This document shows positions 35,117 to 44,663 of a stretch of 64,000 nt of DNA, piece after piece. Each line of letters starts with the position of its first letter. The stretch's first letter is position 1. A program made the translations under genes and the position numbers. Source of the DNA: Rossellomorea aquimaris (GTDB lineage: Bacteria > Bacillota > Bacilli > Bacillales > Bacillaceae_B); contig NZ_JXZC01000009.1 of NCBI RefSeq assembly GCF_000935355.1, positions 1 to 64,000 of the forward strand, written 5' to 3'. The notes below the pieces were generated by a model. That model was given only the letters and a program-made list of their open reading frames with translations, had not been told where the DNA came from and searched no databases.

Positions 35117-37009
35117 ATGGATTTATTATCAATAAAGGAGCCTTCTTTTCTTAAAAAAATGTCAAATGAACAATTGGAAGCGCTCAGTCAAGAGATTCGC
35201 CATTTCTTAATAAAGAATCTATCTAAGACTGGCGGTCATATTGGTCCAAACTTAGGGGTGGTCGAATTAACAGTTGCCCTTCATAAGCATTTCTCAAGTC
35301 CAAAAGATAAAATCCTTTGGGATGTTGGTCATCAGTCCTATGTACATAAGATTTTGACTGGCCGTGCATGTCAGTTTGATACGTTGCGACAATACAAAGG
35401 GTTATGTGGTTTCCCAAAACGCAATGAAAGCGAGCATGATGTATGGGAGACGGGACATAGCTCTACTTCATTATCTGCAGCCATGGGAATGGCAATCGCC
35501 AGGGATGTCAAAAAAGAAGATTCTTTCATTATCCCTGTAATCGGAGATGGTGCCTTAACGGGCGGTATGGCACTCGAGGCACTTAACCATATTGGTCATG
35601 AAAAGAAAGATATGATCGTCGTTTTAAATGATAATGAAATGTCCATTGCCCCGAACGTCGGAGCCCTTCACAGTGTTCTTGGCCGATTGCGCACTGCCGG
35701 AAAGTATAACTGGGTGAAGGATGAAATGGAATATATCCTTAAACGAATCCCTGCTGTCGGAGGCAAATTAGCGAGTACGGCTGAGCGGGTAAAAGACAGC
35801 TTAAAGTATCTTTTCGTTTCAGGTATGTTCTTTGAAGAATTAGGATTTACCTATCTTGGGCCAATTGATGGCCACGATTATAATGATCTATCTGAAAACA
35901 TCCAGTATGCAAAGAAAACAAAAGGTCCTGTCCTCTTACACGTCATAACGAAAAAGGGGAAAGGGTTTCATCCTGCGGAATCAGACAAACAGGGCACATG
36001 GCATGGTACAGGTCCATACAAAATTGACACAGGGGACCTGATTAAACCTATAAATGCACCACCTTCCTGGAGTGGTCTTGTAAGTGAGACCGTCAGAAAG
36101 ATTGCCCGTGAGGATGAACGAATTGTCGCAATTACTCCAGCCATGCCTGTAGGGTCCAAACTGCTTGGGTTTGCTGAAGAATTCCCCGATCGAATGTTTG
36201 ATGTAGGGATTGCCGAGCAGCATGCCACAACGGTTGCAGCGGGTCTTGCTACCCAGGAAATGAAACCGTTCCTTGCCATTTATTCAACATTCCTGCAAAG
36301 AGCGTATGATCAAGTGGTTCACGATATTTGCCGACAAAACTTGAATGTCTTCATCGGGATTGACCGTGCCGGATTAGTCGGTGCCGATGGTGAAACGCAT
36401 CAAGGGGTATTTGATATCGCCTTTTTAAGGCATTTACCGAATATGGTGATCATGATGCCGAAGGATGAAAATGAAGGTCAACACCTTGTCAATACGGCTC
36501 TACAGTATAATGATGGTCCGATTGCGTTACGCTACCCTCGTGGAAACGGTTATGGAGTGCCGATGGATGCTGAACTGAAAACGATCCCGATTGGAACGTG
36601 GGAGATATTGAAACAAGGAACGGATGCTGCAATCCTGACCTTTGGCACGACCATACCAATGGCTATGGAAGCTGCTGCTGACCTTGAAAAGCAGGGGCTT
36701 TCGGTTAGGGTTGTAAACGCACGTTTCATCAAACCGATGGACGAGAAAATGCTGAAAAATATCCTGGAAGAAGAGATGCCTGTATTGACAATCGAAGAGG
36801 CTGTGCTTCAAGGCGGCTTTGGAAGTGGTGTACTTGAGTTTGCGCAGGAACAAGGCTTCCATGATGCAGTGATCGACCGCATCGGTATTCCTGATTATTT
36901 CATCGAGCATGGAAGCGTAAAGGAACTATTGAACGAAATAGGCATGACCAAAGAAAACGTAGTGGATCGCATTTTGACAATCACACCAAAAAAACAAAAA
37001 AGGGCTTAA
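35117..37009 (+). CDS. dxs: 1-deoxy-D-xylulose-5-phosphate synthase
   Basis: Thiamine-dependent first enzyme of the MEP isoprenoid pathway, joining pyruvate and glyceraldehyde 3-phosphate. The 630 residues start [16 protein letters not shown] as in B. subtilis. [12 protein letters not shown], the TPP motif GDGALTGG...[18 protein letters not shown] with the catalytic Glu, and [15 protein letters not shown] are present. ATG 35117 is preferred to GTG 35108. It follows oapA by 21 bases and its stop overlaps tlyA. Confidence 0.96.
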   Translation: MDLLSIKEPSFLKKMSNEQLEALSQEIRHFLIKNLSKTGGHIGPNLGVVELTVALHKHFSSPKDKILWDVGHQSYVHKILTGRACQFDTLRQYKGLCGFPKRNESEHDVWETGHSSTSLSAAMGMAIARDVKKEDSFIIPVIGDGALTGGMALEALNHIGHEKKDMIVVLNDNEMSIAPNVGALHSVLGRLRTAGKYNWVKDEMEYILKRIPAVGGKLASTAERVKDSLKYLFVSGMFFEELGFTYLGPIDGHDYNDLSENIQYAKKTKGPVLLHVITKKGKGFHPAESDKQGTWHGTGPYKIDTGDLIKPINAPPSWSGLVSETVRKIAREDERIVAITPAMPVGSKLLGFAEEFPDRMFDVGIAEQHATTVAAGLATQEMKPFLAIYSTFLQRAYDQVVHDICRQNLNVFIGIDRAGLVGADGETHQGVFDIAFLRHLPNMVIMMPKDENEGQHLVNTALQYNDGPIALRYPRGNGYGVPMDAELKTIPIGTWEILKQGTDAAILTFGTTIPMAMEAAADLEKQGLSVRVVNARFIKPMDEKMLKNILEEEMPVLTIEEAVLQGGFGSGVLEFAQEQGFHDAVIDRIGIPDYFIEHGSVKELLNEIGMTKENVVDRILTITPKKQKRA

Positions 37010-37848
37010 TGATGAAAGTGAAAAAACAACGTGTAGACGTACTTCTGGTAGAACGAGGATTAATTGAAACGAGAGAAAAAGCGAAACGGGCGGTCATGGC
37101 TGGACTTGTCTATTCAAATGAAATGAGATTGGACAAGGCCGGGGAAAAAGTAAGTGAAGACATCCCCCTCACGATAAAGGGGAAAGTGATTCCCTATGTG
37201 AGCCGTGGCGGCTTAAAGCTTGAGAAAGCTCTGCAGGTCTTTGATGTGGACGTGGCTGATAAAGTGATGATTGATATCGGGGCTTCCACTGGGGGATTTA
37301 CGGATTGTGCTCTGCAAAACGGTGCTAAGATGTCCTACGCGCTTGACGTAGGATACAACCAATTAGCCTGGAAGCTAAGACAGGATGAGCGGGTCGTGGT
37401 CATGGAAAGAACCAACTTCCGTTACGTCACCCCGGCTGATCTGGAAGGAGAAATGCCAAGCTTTGCATCCATCGATGTATCCTTTATTTCCCTTTCCTTG
37501 ATCTTGCCTGTCCTGAAAACATTATTGGTACCTGGTGGGGACTGCGTTGCCCTAATCAAGCCGCAGTTTGAAGCCGGGAAGGACCAGGTGGGAAAAAAAG
37601 GAATCGTAAGAGATCCTGCCGTGCATAAGATGGTGATCGAGAAGATCATGGCGTTAGCAATTAAAGAAGGCTATCATATCGCCGGTTTGTCTTATTCTCC
37701 TATTACAGGTGGAGATGGGAATATTGAATTCCTGATCCATCTGAAATGGTCGGGTCAAGAGGGTGAAGGAGAGTCCCTTCTCGCCACTACACCAGATGAA
37801 GTGATAGAGGATGCGCATCATCAACTTAAGGCGAAAACGCAGCAGTAA
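37009..37848 (+). CDS. tlyA: TlyA family rRNA (2'-O) methyltransferase (YqxC)
   Basis: An S4 RNA-binding domain (about 1-65: KKQRVDVLLVERGLIETREKAKRAV) precedes an FtsJ-type SAM methyltransferase (IDIGASTGGFTDCAL, DVGYNQLAWKL, KPQFEAGK). The family methylates ribose in rRNA and is also described as haemolysin-like. It overlaps the dxs stop (TAATG) and is the last gene of the operon. Confidence 0.92.
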   Translation: MMKVKKQRVDVLLVERGLIETREKAKRAVMAGLVYSNEMRLDKAGEKVSEDIPLTIKGKVIPYVSRGGLKLEKALQVFDVDVADKVMIDIGASTGGFTDCALQNGAKMSYALDVGYNQLAWKLRQDERVVVMERTNFRYVTPADLEGEMPSFASIDVSFISLSLILPVLKTLLVPGGDCVALIKPQFEAGKDQVGKKGIVRDPAVHKMVIEKIMALAIKEGYHIAGLSYSPITGGDGNIEFLIHLKWSGQEGEGESLLATTPDEVIEDAHHQLKAKTQQ

Positions 37849-37853
37849 AATAG

Positions 37854-37882
37854 GGCCACTCTTCTTCGGAGGGTGGCTTTTT
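37854..37882 (+). terminator. intrinsic terminator after tlyA
   Basis: GGCCACTCTTC-TTCG-GAGGGTGGC hairpin with a UUCG-type loop, then TTTTT. It ends the nusB-tlyA transcript. Confidence 0.85.
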
Positions 37883-37907
37883 GACGTCTCAATTTTACTA
37901 AGTATGG

Positions 37908-38003
37908 TTTTGAAAATAAAATCCCAGAATTGAAAATAAGTGAGTCAGTTTTGAAAATAAAACTTTAATATTGAAAATAAATGAGTCAGTTTTGAAAATA
38001 TAA
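37908..38003 (+). repeat. 20/21-bp-period array with core TTGAAAATAA
   Basis: TTGAAAATAA starts at 37910, 37930, 37951, 37971 and (as TTGAAAATAT) 37992, spaced 20, 21, 20 and 21. Linkers alternate: units two and four share TGAGTCAGTT, units one and three are A-rich, giving a 41-bp higher-order repeat. It begins just after the tlyA terminator. The core differs from AATCCAGCC, but the layout is the same. The remaining 38004-38149 shows nothing recognised. Confidence 0.85.
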
Positions 38004-38149
38004 CAGTCCCTTCACTGAATTTATGAACCAAAAGGCTATCCAAAACAGAGGGCCATGACTATTAATTTTAAAAAAATGACCCGCTGCATTACCAAAAGGG
38101 CAAAACTTCATGAAAATCTGTCGCAGTTAACAATCCTTTCCGAATCAAC

Positions 38150-38193
38150 TCCTTATGCTTATCAGGCTTGATCGAGCCGCCTGCGCTTTTCTT
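38150..38193 (+). repeat. partial hairpin repeat (3' end)
   Basis: Starts CTCCTTATGCTTATCAGG and ends GCCGCCTGCGCTTTTC, matching the 3' third of the next unit. Confidence 0.75.
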
Positions 38194-38195
38194 TA

Positions 38196-38317
38196 TGTCC
38201 AGCTCCGGCGGCTAGGCCCTCGAGGTCATAAGCTAAACCGACCAAAAAGGCAAGGAGCGCCTTTCCGGTCGATTTATCTTGTGCTTGTCAGGCCTGATCG
38301 AGCCGCCTGCGCTTTTC
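38196..38317 (+). repeat. long-hairpin dispersed repeat, unit 3
   Basis: Outer arms GGCGGCT/AGCCGCC and AGGCC/GGCCT, inner CATAAGCTAAACCGACC / GGTCGATTTATCTTGTG, apical AAAGGC/GCCTTT. The structure matches units at 29537-29785, but the arms differ in sequence. Confidence 0.85.
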
Positions 38318-38319
38318 TT

Positions 38320-38442
38320 TGTCCAGTTCCAGGGGCTTGGGGCTCGAGGTCATAAGTCAAGCAACCCAAAAAGGCAAAGAGCGCCTTTCCGGATTACTCG
38401 ACTTATGCTTGTCGCCCCAGAACGAGCCCCTTCCTCTTTTCT
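38320..38442 (+). repeat. long-hairpin dispersed repeat, unit 4
   Basis: Outer GGGGCTTGGGGC / GCCCCAGAACGAGCCCC, inner CATAAGTCAAGCAACCC / GGATTACTCGACTTATG (with G-T pairs), apical AAAGGC/GCCTTT. It ends about 95 bases before argR. Confidence 0.85.
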
Positions 38443-38535
38443 TTTTTATTGTACTTCCCTACAAAATAGGCTAACATAAGCGTAGAGGTATATTTATACA
38501 GGTTTTAATCAAATGTAAGAGGTGTATGTTCTATG

Positions 38536-38985
38536 ATGAACAAAGGACAAAGACATATTAAAATCAGAGAAATCATTACGAATAGAGATGTGGAAACGCA
38601 GGATGAGTTAGTGGAAAGCCTTAAAAATGCAGGGTTTAATGTGACTCAAGCCACCGTGTCGAGGGATATTAAAGAACTGCATTTAGTTAAAGTCCCGCTA
38701 ATGGACGGCAGATACAAATATAGTTTGCCTGCTGATCAGCGCTTCAATCCCCTACAGAAACTTAAGCGTACCCTGACGGATGCGTTTGTGAAAGTGGACC
38801 AGGCCGGGCATATGCTAGTAATGAAAACTCTACCTGGTAACGCCAATGCGATCGGTGCTTTAATCGATAACTTAGACTGGGAAGAGATTTTAGGGACCAT
38901 TTGTGGAGATGACACATGTTTGATCATATGCCGCACTGAAGAAGAGACAAAGATTGTTTCAGAACGATTTTTAGATATGCTTTAA
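38536..38985 (+). CDS. argR: Arginine repressor ArgR/AhrC
   Basis: Arginine-responsive hexameric regulator that represses arginine synthesis and activates catabolism. The 149 residues have an N-terminal winged helix ([14 protein letters not shown]...[18 protein letters not shown]) and a C-terminal arginine-binding domain ([32 protein letters not shown]). ATG 38536 matches homologues; ATG 38533 is also possible after AAGAGGTG. It keeps the family position between tlyA and recN. Confidence 0.95.
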   Translation: MNKGQRHIKIREIITNRDVETQDELVESLKNAGFNVTQATVSRDIKELHLVKVPLMDGRYKYSLPADQRFNPLQKLKRTLTDAFVKVDQAGHMLVMKTLPGNANAIGALIDNLDWEEILGTICGDDTCLIICRTEEETKIVSERFLDML

Positions 38986-39102
38986 TTTGCAGAATCAATC
39001 ATAAAATTAATGGGCTGTTTGTAAGGCAGCCCTTCATACAAAATCCAATAGGAAGCTTTTCTATTCTTTAGGAAAAGTTCCTTTTTATTTGAGGTGAACG
39101 TT

Positions 39103-40812
39103 TTGCTACAAGAACTATCAATCAAAAATTTCGCCATAATTGAATCCCTCTCTCTTTCCTTTGAAGAAGGACTGACCGTTTTGTCAGGTGAGACCGGAGC
39201 AGGTAAGTCGATTATCATTGATGCCATTCATTTACTGGTTGGTGGAAGAGGATCCTCAGAATACGTGCGGCATGGGGAGAAAAAGGCTGAAATTGAAGGG
39301 TTATTTATTCTTGATAATGAAACTCATCCATGCATTGAGAAAGCAGCGAGCTTCGGGATAGAAATCGAGGAAGGGATGATCATTCTTCGAAGGGATATTT
39401 CGAGCAGTGGAAAAAGTGTTTGCAGGATTAATGGTAAGCTCGTGACGATTGCAATCATGAGGGAAATCGGGGCTTCGCTCATTGATATACATGGACAGCA
39501 TGAGCATCAAGAATTGATGAATGAAAGCCTTCACCTTTCCTTATTGGATCAATTCGGAGGGAAAGAGATTGCTTCTGGTCTCTCAAGTTACGGGGAAGTA
39601 TATAAAGAGTACCTTTCTATTTATAAGCAGCTTAACAGGCTTAATGAGAATGAGCAGGAGATGGCACATCGTTTGGATCTGATTCAGTTTCAGCTGAATG
39701 AAATTCATGATGCAAACCTTCAATTAAACGAAGATGATGAGCTACAAGAAGAGAAAAGGAAACTTATGAACTTTGAAAAGCTGTTTGAGGCGCTGCAGAC
39801 CTCCTATGACAGTATTCAAGGTGAGAGAAAAGGGCTGGACTGGGCTGGGCTGGCCATGAGTCATCTCGAGACAGCTGCAGAAGTTGATTCTCAATATGAA
39901 AAGACTTTGGAATCTGTTTCAAATGCTTTCTATATGCTTGAAGATGCCGCTCATCAAGTGAGGGGAGAATTAGATCAATTGGAATTTGAGCCAAACCGTT
40001 TGGATCTTATTGAAGCGAGACTGAATGAGATCAACGGTCTAAAGAGAAAGTATGGGTCTTCTGTAGAAGAAATCCTGGCTTATAGTTCAAAGATTGAAGA
40101 AGAAATTGAAACCATCACGAACAAAGATTCTCATGTAGAACATTTACAGAGTAAATTACAATCACTTGAGAAAGATTTATCATTAGAGGCAAAAAATCTG
40201 TCCCAAACGAGAAAGCAGTGGGCGAAAAAATTAACAGCAAGTATTCATGAACAGCTTAAGCAACTTTATATGGATAAAACGAAATTTGAAGTTCGCTTTG
40301 TGAAAAGTGGAGAAAATGAATCGTTTTCCTTCCAGCATTTTAAAAAGGATGGTTGGGACACAGTGGAGTTTTACATATCAACCAATCCAGGGGAGCCTTT
40401 AAAGCCGTTATCCAAAGTTGCATCAGGTGGGGAGCTTTCCCGTATTATGCTGGCCATGAAGACGATTTTTTCCAAGCACCAGGGAATCACCTCCATCATT
40501 TTTGATGAGGTCGATACAGGAGTCAGCGGAAGAGTGGCACAGGCGATTGCTGAGAAAATTTATCAGGTTGCCATTCATTCCCAGGTGATGTGTATATCTC
40601 ACTTACCGCAAGTAGCTGCAATGGCAGATTGTCACCTGTTTATTTCGAAAAAACTTTCAGGCGGAAGAACGAGCACAATGGTCAAACGTCTTCAAGAGAA
40701 GGAAAAGATCAAAGAAATCTCCAGAATGATTTCGGGAGTGGAAATTACAGATTTAACATTAGAACACGCAAAGGAATTACTGCAATTAGCAGGATCCATA
40801 AAAGAAACATGA
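39103..40812 (+). CDS. recN: DNA repair protein RecN
   Basis: SMC-like ATPase acting early in double-strand-break repair. Walker A GETGAGKS (29-36), a long coiled coil with hinge in the middle (about 160-360), the ABC signature LSKVASGGELSRIMLA and Walker B SIIFDEVDTG are visible. The start is TTG 39103 (LQELSIKNFAIIE), 7 bases after GAGGTG; homologues begin at the same residue. About 570 residues is normal. The 38986-39102 spacer holds a GGGCTG/CAGCCC hairpin. Confidence 0.95.
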   Translation: MLQELSIKNFAIIESLSLSFEEGLTVLSGETGAGKSIIIDAIHLLVGGRGSSEYVRHGEKKAEIEGLFILDNETHPCIEKAASFGIEIEEGMIILRRDISSSGKSVCRINGKLVTIAIMREIGASLIDIHGQHEHQELMNESLHLSLLDQFGGKEIASGLSSYGEVYKEYLSIYKQLNRLNENEQEMAHRLDLIQFQLNEIHDANLQLNEDDELQEEKRKLMNFEKLFEALQTSYDSIQGERKGLDWAGLAMSHLETAAEVDSQYEKTLESVSNAFYMLEDAAHQVRGELDQLEFEPNRLDLIEARLNEINGLKRKYGSSVEEILAYSSKIEEEIETITNKDSHVEHLQSKLQSLEKDLSLEAKNLSQTRKQWAKKLTASIHEQLKQLYMDKTKFEVRFVKSGENESFSFQHFKKDGWDTVEFYISTNPGEPLKPLSKVASGGELSRIMLAMKTIFSKHQGITSIIFDEVDTGVSGRVAQAIAEKIYQVAIHSQVMCISHLPQVAAMADCHLFISKKLSGGRTSTMVKRLQEKEKIKEISRMISGVEITDLTLEHAKELLQLAGSIKET

Positions 40813-40841
40813 AAAGCTATCCAATTGGGGTAGCTTTTTTT
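40812..40841 (+). terminator. intrinsic terminator of recN
   Basis: AAAAGCTA / TAGCTTTTTTT with an 11-base loop. It overlaps the last base of the recN stop. Confidence 0.85.
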
Positions 40842-40937
40842 CATGATTACCAGTTATAAATGTAGCTTATAAAGGCAAAATTAAAACTGTAGCCGATAGT
40901 TAGTGTGTGTGGATTAGAAACGAGGAGAGTGGATATA

Positions 40938-42227
40938 TTGAGTTTAGATTGGTTAAGAAAATGTATAGGTGGAATTCTCCTTGTTTCGCTTTGTCTTATT
41001 GGTTTTTACAAACCGGTTCAACAATTTATCAATACACCGAACTCTGTAAGGGTAATGGAAGGGGATAAAGTTGCTCTCCCTAAGGCTGCATCTGTTACAA
41101 CGATGGGTTCGTCTGATAATCAACATGTTCAATTGAATGAAGAAGAAGGTCAGCTCTCGATTCAAGGAAGTTCTGTAGGTAAAGATGAAGTTGTCTTTGA
41201 ATTAGCTGGGTTACCCATTAAAAAAGTCGATGTAGAAGTACTGAAAGATTTCAAGGTGATCCCGGGTGGTCAATCCATCGGGGTGAAATTAAATACTGTC
41301 GGGGTGTTGGTGGTAGGTCATCATCTAGTTGAAACAGAGTCAGGGAAGATGTCTCCCGGCGAAAAAGCGGGAATTCAAGTAGGGGATATGATTACTGAAA
41401 TAAACGGAACGAAAATTGAAGAGCTTGCGGATGTTGCTCCTTTTGTTCAAAAGGCAGGAGAAGATTCCAAATCATTAGATGTTGTGATTAAGCGTGAACA
41501 AGAGACTGTAAAGACTCAATTGCTTCCGTTAAAAGAAAAAGGGGAAAATAACTACAAATTAGGCTTGTATATTCGTGATTCTGCAGCTGGAATCGGCACA
41601 ATGACGTTCTTTGACCCGAAGTCCAAGAAATATGGGGCACTGGGCCATGTCATTTCAGACATGGATACAAAAAAACCGATTGTGGTTGAAAACGGAGAAA
41701 TTGTCCATTCAGAAGTAACGTCCATTCACAAAGGAAAGGACGGAAAACCAGGTGAAAAATTAGCCCGTTTTTCTTCTGATCGTAACGTAATCGGGAACAT
41801 TACCCGTAACAGCCCATTCGGGATTTTTGGGGAGTTAAATCAGACCATTGATAATGATCTGATGGATAAACCAATGTCCATCGCTCTTTCCCACCAAGTG
41901 AAAGAAGGACCTGCTCAGATATTGACTGTGGTAGATGGGAAAGATGTAGAAATGTACGATATTGAGATTGTCAGTACCATACCTCAGAAGTATCCGGCAA
42001 CAAAAGGGATGGTATTAAAAGTAACAGATCCCAAGCTATTGGAGAAAACAGGTGGGATCGTGCAAGGCATGAGTGGAAGTCCCATCATTCAAGACGGAAA
42101 AGTCGTCGGGGCTGTGACACATGTATTTGTAAACGATCCGACAAGCGGATATGGTGTACACATTGAATGGATGCTAAGTGAAGCTGGAATCGATATTTAC
42201 AAGAAAAATCATGACCGAGCAAGCTAA
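40938..42227 (+). CDS. spoIVB: SpoIVB serine peptidase, sigma-K checkpoint
   Basis: Forespore-secreted serine peptidase that cleaves SpoIVFA and so triggers pro-sigma-K processing. It has an N-terminal anchor ([15 protein letters not shown]), a PDZ domain (about 100-185), and a chymotrypsin-like SA clan domain with His in [11 protein letters not shown] and Ser in [15 protein letters not shown] 40938 lies about 8 bases after AGGAGAG; a longer frame to 40905 has no RBS. About 429 residues, the normal size. spo0A follows, as in all Bacillus. Confidence 0.94.
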   Translation: MSLDWLRKCIGGILLVSLCLIGFYKPVQQFINTPNSVRVMEGDKVALPKAASVTTMGSSDNQHVQLNEEEGQLSIQGSSVGKDEVVFELAGLPIKKVDVEVLKDFKVIPGGQSIGVKLNTVGVLVVGHHLVETESGKMSPGEKAGIQVGDMITEINGTKIEELADVAPFVQKAGEDSKSLDVVIKREQETVKTQLLPLKEKGENNYKLGLYIRDSAAGIGTMTFFDPKSKKYGALGHVISDMDTKKPIVVENGEIVHSEVTSIHKGKDGKPGEKLARFSSDRNVIGNITRNSPFGIFGELNQTIDNDLMDKPMSIALSHQVKEGPAQILTVVDGKDVEMYDIEIVSTIPQKYPATKGMVLKVTDPKLLEKTGGIVQGMSGSPIIQDGKVVGAVTHVFVNDPTSGYGVHIEWMLSEAGIDIYKKNHDRAS

Positions 42228-42235
42228 CAGTGGAA

Positions 42236-42285
42236 AACCCTTACTAAAGTCCCGATCGCGGGTGCTTATAAGGGTTCTTTTTTTT
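42236..42285 (+). terminator. intrinsic terminator of spoIVB
   Basis: AACCCTTA / TAAGGGTT outer stem enclosing a CCCG/CGGG hairpin, then eight T. Confidence 0.85.
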
Positions 42286-42351
42286 GAATAAAAAAGGTGT
42301 TTCCGAAAGGACAGTTTGCCAAAAAGACGTATAACTTGTTAAAATAAAGAT

Positions 42352-42391
42352 TATTCGACAAACCGATGAGCGAATATCGAATAGGGTCGAA
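42352..42391. promoter_or_regulatory. candidate Spo0A boxes upstream of spo0A
   Basis: TATTCGACAAA (42352-42362) is the complement of the 0A box TTTGTCGAATA. A weaker direct box GGTCGAA lies at 42385-42391. Spo0A autoregulation of spo0A is known in B. subtilis. Confidence 0.55.
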
Positions 42392-42514
42392 ATATAAAGA
42401 AATCTTTAGAAAATCAAAGAAAATATAATATTTTTCAAGTTTTTTTCAAAAATAAAAGGAATTTAGAATAAAAATAAAGAGATGAATTAATTAGGATTGA
42501 GGAGGAAACCTGTA

Positions 42515-43294
42515 GTGAAATCGATTAAAGTATGTGTTGTGGATGATAACCGTGAACTTACGTCTTTATTGGAAGACTACATTGCTTCACAAAATGATAT
42601 GGAAGTAGTAGGAATTGCTCATAATGGCCAAGATTGTTTAGATTTGTTAGAAGAAGTGGATCCGGATGTCCTGGTTTTGGATATTATTATGCCTCATTTG
42701 GACGGGCTTGCAGTGCTCGAACGACTTCGTGAAAAGAAGAGCATCCCTAATGTCATTATGCTGACAGCCTTCGGTCAAGAAGATGTAACAAAGAAAGCCG
42801 TCGACCTCGGAGCTTCTTACTTCATCCTAAAACCATTTGATATGGAAAATCTAGTGAGTCATATTAGACAAGTCAGCGGTAAATCAAACCCAATCATCAA
42901 AAAACCTTCCTCATCCAGAATGCATACAGAGCAGAAACCAAGGAATTTAGATGCAAGTATTACAAGTATCATCCATGAAATTGGTGTTCCGGCACATATT
43001 AAAGGTTACTTATATTTAAGAGAAGCGATTTCTATGGTTTATAACGATATCGAATTACTTGGTTCAATTACAAAGGTTCTTTACCCTGATATCGCCAAAA
43101 AATACAACACTACAGCATCAAGAGTAGAACGAGCGATTCGTCATGCGATCGAAGTGGCTTGGAGCAGAGGGAATATCGATTCAATTTCTTCTTTATTCGG
43201 GTACACAGTGAGTATGTCCAAGGCTAAGCCGACAAATTCCGAATTCATCGCTATGGTTGCTGATAAGCTTCGTTTAGAACATATGGCTTCATGA
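42515..43294 (+). CDS. spo0A: Stage 0 sporulation response regulator Spo0A
   Basis: Master regulator of sporulation entry. Its 259 residues form an N-terminal receiver domain (acidic pocket D10-D11, phosphorylated D56 in VLDIIMP, conserved K in FILKPFD), a short linker and the DNA-binding domain ([23 protein letters not shown]). The effector domain is nearly identical to B. subtilis. GTG 42515 follows GAGGAGG. A terminator follows. Confidence 0.97.
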   Translation: MKSIKVCVVDDNRELTSLLEDYIASQNDMEVVGIAHNGQDCLDLLEEVDPDVLVLDIIMPHLDGLAVLERLREKKSIPNVIMLTAFGQEDVTKKAVDLGASYFILKPFDMENLVSHIRQVSGKSNPIIKKPSSSRMHTEQKPRNLDASITSIIHEIGVPAHIKGYLYLREAISMVYNDIELLGSITKVLYPDIAKKYNTTASRVERAIRHAIEVAWSRGNIDSISSLFGYTVSMSKAKPTNSEFIAMVADKLRLEHMAS

Positions 43295-43338
43295 AAAAGT
43301 AAGGATTAGGCCAAGCATCGAATTGAATAATTCATATT

Positions 43339-43375
43339 AAAACCCTATGAGCCAATTGGTTTCGTAGGGTTTTTT
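43339..43375 (+). terminator. intrinsic terminator of spo0A
   Basis: AAAACCCTA / TAGGGTTTTTT hairpin with an 17-base loop. Confidence 0.82.
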
Positions 43376-43524
43376 GGTTTGAAGATAAGCGTCCTGTGAA
43401 CTTTTCTACTTCCTCAGTAACAATTGCCTCATTTTTTTTCATATCTGGTAGTTCGCCCTTACAGCTTGTCCTTTGATACATATGATACAGTGTAATGCAA
43501 AAACAAGAAAAGGGAGGTGAGACT

Positions 43525-43710
43525 ATGGGATGCTTCCGTGATAGAGATGATGTAGCTGGTGCTTTTGACAGAGATAGAGACGACTTTAGAGTTCCTGTAA
43601 GAGCTTTTATTAGAGGGGAAGATTTCTGCAGAGCTGTACGCCGTTGTGACAGAGACGATGTAGCAGGTATCGAAGACCGTCGCCGCAGAAGAAGATGCTC
43701 TTGGTTCTAA
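43525..43710 (+). CDS. Arg/Asp-rich small Cys-containing protein, function unknown
   Basis: A 61-residue protein I do not recognise. It follows a strong GGAGGTG (43513-43519) and is followed by its own terminator, so it looks like a real gene. It is full of Arg and Asp, has Cys at 3, 35, 41 and 58, and contains a duplicated RDRDDVAG / CDRDDVAG motif (residues 5-12 and 41-48). The DNA repeat behind it (about 22 bases, few changes) shows internal duplication. The tail RRRRRRCSWF is strongly basic. It has no signal peptide or helix. Its place after spo0A and its composition suggest a spore-associated role, which is only a guess. Confidence 0.7.
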   Translation: MGCFRDRDDVAGAFDRDRDDFRVPVRAFIRGEDFCRAVRRCDRDDVAGIEDRRRRRRCSWF

Positions 43711-43741
43711 TAGATGTTGCACTTACCATTGGAAACAAAAA

Positions 43742-43769
43742 AATCCTGAGTGACTCAGGATTTTTTTTT
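43742..43769 (+). terminator. intrinsic terminator of small protein gene
   Basis: AATCCTGAG-TGA-CTCAGGATT then nine T. Confidence 0.92.
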
Positions 43770-43902
43770 ATTTAAAGAGAACTCATCCCTTTGAGGAGAA
43801 TATTAATAAGTATATAATGGGTTTAGACACACATTCATTCAAAGCGTTGGTCTGGATATCTACATATAGAATGAGATTAACTTAAGAAAAGGGAGTGAAC
43901 TC

Positions 43903-44637
43903 ATGACACTGATTTTTGCACACCGTGGCTCAGCCGGGACTCACCCGGAAAACACTATGGACGCGTTTTATGAAGCTGAAAGAGTAAGGGCAGACGGTAT
44001 TGAATTGGATGTTCAACTGACGAAAGATGGAGAAATCGTCGTGATTCATGATGAAACGGTTGATCGCACCACAAATGGGAAAGGGTTCGTCAAAGACTAT
44101 ACGCTTCAGGAAATTCAAAAACTGCAAGCGAATTATAAATTTAAAAGTAAGCTGTTTAAAAAAAATCGTGTGCCTTCATTGAGGGAGGTATTTCAGTGGT
44201 TAATGAGCAATGACCTACTGTGTAATATTGAGTTGAAAAACAGCATCATGGACTATCAGGGACTGGAAGAAAAAGTAATCGGATTAATTAAGGAATTTGG
44301 ATTTGAAGACCGGATCATTATCTCTTCATTTAATCATTACTCGATTGTAGCGTGCTACCGGCTGGAGCCTGCCGTTGAAATTGCGCCACTATACTCATCA
44401 GGATTATTCATGCCGTGGATTTATGCCCAATCTCTAAGGGCGAAAGCGATACACCCCAACCTGAAAGCAGTCAAGGATGAAATCATAATGGAATCGATGA
44501 ATAACGGCATTTGTGTCAGACCTTACACGGTTAATAAAGTGGAACAAATGGAGAGATTACTGAATGTAGGTTGCACTGCATTTGTAACGGACTATCCTGA
44601 AAAGGCATGGAAGCTGAGAGAAAGTAAAAAAGGCTAG
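43903..44637 (+). CDS. yqiK: Glycerophosphodiester phosphodiesterase (YqiK)
   Basis: Hydrolyses glycerophosphodiesters to glycerol 3-phosphate and an alcohol. The 244 residues form the GDPD TIM barrel: HRG (7-9), ENTMDAF, ELDVQLTKDGEIVVIHDETVDRTTNG with metal-binding Glu/Asp and His, and the later FNHYSI and YTVNK. There is no signal peptide, so it is cytoplasmic. RBS AAGGGAG. It shares a bidirectional terminator with yqzF. Confidence 0.92.
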   Translation: MTLIFAHRGSAGTHPENTMDAFYEAERVRADGIELDVQLTKDGEIVVIHDETVDRTTNGKGFVKDYTLQEIQKLQANYKFKSKLFKKNRVPSLREVFQWLMSNDLLCNIELKNSIMDYQGLEEKVIGLIKEFGFEDRIIISSFNHYSIVACYRLEPAVEIAPLYSSGLFMPWIYAQSLRAKAIHPNLKAVKDEIIMESMNNGICVRPYTVNKVEQMERLLNVGCTAFVTDYPEKAWKLRESKKG

Positions 44638-44663
44638 CGCAATCATAAGCGCTAGCCTTTTTT
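44627..44663. terminator. bidirectional terminator yqiK / yqzF
   Basis: AAAAAGGCTAGCGC / GCGCTAGCCTTTTTT, a near-perfect hairpin flanked by A- and T-runs in a convergent junction. Confidence 0.93.

Noticed and set aside
29505..38442. Insertion sequence or transposon remnants
   Set aside because: No transposase frame, terminal inverted repeats or target duplications were seen around the hairpin units.
38155..38479. Two overlapping frames with Ser-Gly-Leu-Ile-Glu-Pro-Pro motifs
   Set aside because: Shadow translation of hairpin repeat units.
42456..42514. sigma-H promoter of spo0A (AAAGGAATT with a later GAAT)
   Set aside because: The spacing between the two elements is far too long for sigma-H.
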